From assembly GCF_002078875.1 (NCBI RefSeq), contig NC_034412.1, positions 8,612,688 to 8,676,687 on the forward strand: a DNA stretch of 64,000 nt, given 5' to 3'. Made by a program: the position numbers and the translations under genes. A model generated the notes under the pieces. It had not been told where the DNA came from and did no database searches. It saw only the letters and a program-made list of their open reading frames with translations. This document shows positions 61,431-64,000 of this stretch, piece after piece. Within the stretch, counting starts at the first letter, position 1; each line of letters begins with the position of its first letter. This stretch comes from Numida meleagris. Lineage: Eukaryota > Chordata > Aves > Galliformes > Numididae.

Positions 61431-64000
61431 TAAGTGTTGTTCGAGCTTATAGGAAAACAAGCACGGAGCAGGGCTCCCAGTGCTGCCCATCGCCGCTCCG
61501 TTTCAACCTCAGAGCTGCAGTTGTAGCACCGAGTGTGGGCAGGTTAAGGGGAACAGTTGTATCAATACAGAGCGAGGGATCCAGCTGGCCTCGGTGCTAT
61601 TATTCTTGGTCTGAAGCGATGGTGAAGCACAACAAATGAACGCTCTGGTTACAGAGGCTTTCAAAGACATGGAAACCCTAGGGGGAGGGGAGCAAGGTAC
61701 ATGGGACACGGACACCACATCGGGGTTAAAACAACCCGTAATAGCTGGCAAAAGGATGAAAGGGAAACGGGCGACGCGGGATTTGGGGGTGCTGTTTTCT
61801 AAGTAGGGACTACTGAAGTACTTTGGATAACTTCTGGTTTCAGGCAACCTCTTGGCAGATTTAAACGTCCCAGAAGGTTTTACATCCAGCTCCTACAATC
61901 TTAAACTAAATATTAGGTGAGAAAAACATGCTTCTAAAGAGAAGTCAGGCATAGCTCTGAGTGAAAAACAATGAGCAGGAAAACGAATGTTATCGGGTTT
62001 GCTGAATATACAACCAACAACGGTTTTCTTTCCTAAAAACAAAGCCAAGGGAACAAAATGCAAAGAGACGAGTGGGATGGAAAAGCTGCAGGAAATGGAG
62101 GCCATCCCCCCGCTCACCCCACATTTCCCCTGCCTGGCCCCAGTGGTCAGGCTCGGAGCAGTGCTGTAAATCCCTGATGGTGCCTTACCCTCTTTGCAGT
62201 GGGACAGGGTCGGGGTACAATAGGTCTTTTCCATCTGTAACTTCTCTCTCTTGACTTTTATGTGCCTTGATTTGATTTACTGGCGTAGGGGCGTGAAGAG
62301 TCTGGCTTGGTCTGAGGACAGTCTGAGGTTAACTCGGTGTAAGGACAGGCTGAGATTAAAGGCAGCAATGCAGCATCACCACCCCATCCATTACCAGAAA
62401 ACGTTCAGGCGTGGATTTATAGTCATGTTCCAGTGAGCCCACACATCGCAGCAGGCTGAAATTAGCCTTGTTTACACAATGGGATAGTGAAGAAGCAGCT
62501 AAACATCCTACTGATGTCAGGCACACGACTGAGAACACCCAGCAGCACGGGAACAGAGAGACAGAGAGGAGAGGGCATGGTTGTAGCACCCATCTCCAGC
62601 TGATGAAGGACACGGGTGTGATGAAGAAGAGCCCTTGCAATGCTATCTTCCAGGCTACAACCAGAGTTCAACAGCACAGATCAACCTCCTGAAAAAAGTC
62701 ACCAAAAAGCAGACACACAGATCTGTCAGCACATTTGTGCTGCTGAAATCAACGGATCTCAGCACCGGATCACGATAAGATTTGCAACGCAGACATCTTG
62801 CAGAGCCTTGGCAGTGCCTTTTAATCCTTGGAAAAGGAGCACTTCAGGCATCGATTCTTGCCTTTGCATCAAGTGTTGCAAAGCCAAAACAACAAGCTCT
62901 TTTGGAGCATGGGGCATATCCTAAGATGCCCCAGAGCTTTCTTGTCCTACAGACATTGAATAGTAATCTCCACATGACAAAACAGAAATAAAGCCATATA
63001 TCCCCACGTCTTGGCAAGCCTCCAGTCCATGCCTGACAGATACCTGGCCCTGTGTGCTGCATCTCTCCAACAGCTTAACCCTTGGATGAACAGAGTACAC
63101 GTTTAGTAGGAAGCACAATATTAAATCTGCTTTTTGTTTCTACATCATCATCCTGTATTAGAGGACAATGCCCTCCTCTTCCTCAGTGCCTGGATCTGAC
63201 ACTCCACACTGGGAAATCACCATGGAAAGTCACCTGCAAAGACCATGCTGTTGGAAGTGCAATGGTGCCTCCAGCACTGGCCTCGCATGTCCTCAGTACT
63301 ACAGATGGCGTGACTCAGGCTCCCGTGGTGGCTGGATCCCTACCAGCCATATTCCTTCCTGGCAGCCCAGCTCAGCCTTCATCAGACTGCTCAGCAGTCC
63401 AATGGGAATGACTCTGGCCACGAGGTCTACCCACTTGGCCAACCATTTGCAAATCTGAGTCGTGCCAACCTGAAACTGCCCATGTGTATGGAGTGCACTG
63501 TATCCTCCATCATCAGATTGAACAGAGATGTCCCTTCTCCTTCTCAAGCTCTGAAAATACCGTGGGATGGGAGAAAAACAAGGGTGCACAATGCTTGCTG
63601 CCTCCCAGCAGGTCCCTGATGTTCTGAAGCGCGAACGCATCTAGACCTGGGGAAGCCAAATGCAGTGCCATGTCCTTCCTGGAGTCTGACCCAAAAAGAT
63701 GCCCAATTCTCCATCAAGAACTGTTCAACAATTGAGTGCGTTCCTCTGCCGCAGAGATGGCAATCCCACTTTGGCCTGAGCTTGCTCCATAACACACCAA
63801 GATACATCTCATACTGAAAGGAAGCTGTTCAGAAGTGATGCATGGACAGGCTGAGCATCAAGGCATGGGAAATGCAGCTCATGGTACGTGCAGCCCAGGC
63901 ACACCGTGCCCCCTGTGAGAGCCACTCTCCCATTGTTATTTAACATCCTGCGAGTTTCAGCCAGCGACGCAGTCTCCCATCCGCGCCCCAAACTGGCCTG

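Larger units (their letters stand above)
54869..64000. other. Probable large DIS3L2 intron
   Basis: About 9 kb with no exon I can tie to DIS3L2 and no other supported gene. It is lower in GC than the left half and holds the CR1 fragments at 56970 and 61350. The preceding DIS3L2 exon must end in codon phase 2 and should encode the stretch before LVEEF; I could not find it. Confidence 0.6.

Noticed and set aside
61893..62677. Possible further DIS3L2 exons
   Set aside because: The frames do not contain expected RNB-domain motifs, and none ends in the required phase before a donor site.
54869..64000. A separate gene in the right-hand 9 kb
   Set aside because: Frames are short, with no family signature or convincing exon series. 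A large DIS3L2 intron is the simplest reading.

Overview
The window is bird nuclear DNA, most likely from a galliform (chicken or a close relative). The evidence is the intron-rich gene structure, GC-rich compact introns, several CR1-type LINE fragments, and two acetylcholine receptor subunits that match what I remember of the chicken proteins in length (514 and 513 residues) and nearly in sequence. The gene order is that of the human 2q37 block DIS3L2 - alkaline phosphatases - ECEL1 - PRSS56 - CHRND - CHRNG, in reverse orientation, with one extra gene (an SLC12A9-type transporter) between ECEL1 and PRSS56. I assigned every exon by hand from splice sites, and the reading frame closes over every complete gene.

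Layout, left to right. 1-1570: no recognisable gene. 1677-5736 (-): CHRNG, 12 exons. 6482-9699 (-): CHRND, 12 exons, with only about 745 bp between its stop and the CHRNG start. 10411-15786 (-): PRSS56, a trypsin-like protease in 17 exons. 15787-17720: a GC-rich divergent promoter region with an assembly gap. 17721-26367 (+): SLC12A9-type transporter, 13 exons. 26368-31030: intergenic, with simple repeats and AT-rich islands that could be conserved regulatory DNA. 32754-38798 (+): ECEL1, 17 coding exons after a probable 5' UTR exon near 31244. 39468-42333 (-) and 42940-45546 (-): two tandem intestinal-type alkaline phosphatase genes, 11 exons each. 47329-54868 (-): the last seven coding exons of DIS3L2. 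54869-64000: most simply a large DIS3L2 intron with LINE debris.

The CHRNG and CHRND products are subunits of one muscle receptor pentamer and both have E-boxes upstream. The other genes are neighbours by old synteny rather than by shared pathway: PRSS56 is linked to eye growth, ECEL1 to motor axon branching, the phosphatases to gut brush border, and DIS3L2 to decay of uridylated RNA.

I found no undescribed biological system. The most useful leads are the SLC12A9-type gene in this block, a GC-AG intron and an ambiguous junction in ECEL1, a PRSS56 predicted to be longer than the human protein, a phosphatase exon that begins with a 5' splice consensus, and AT-rich islands in otherwise GC-rich introns.
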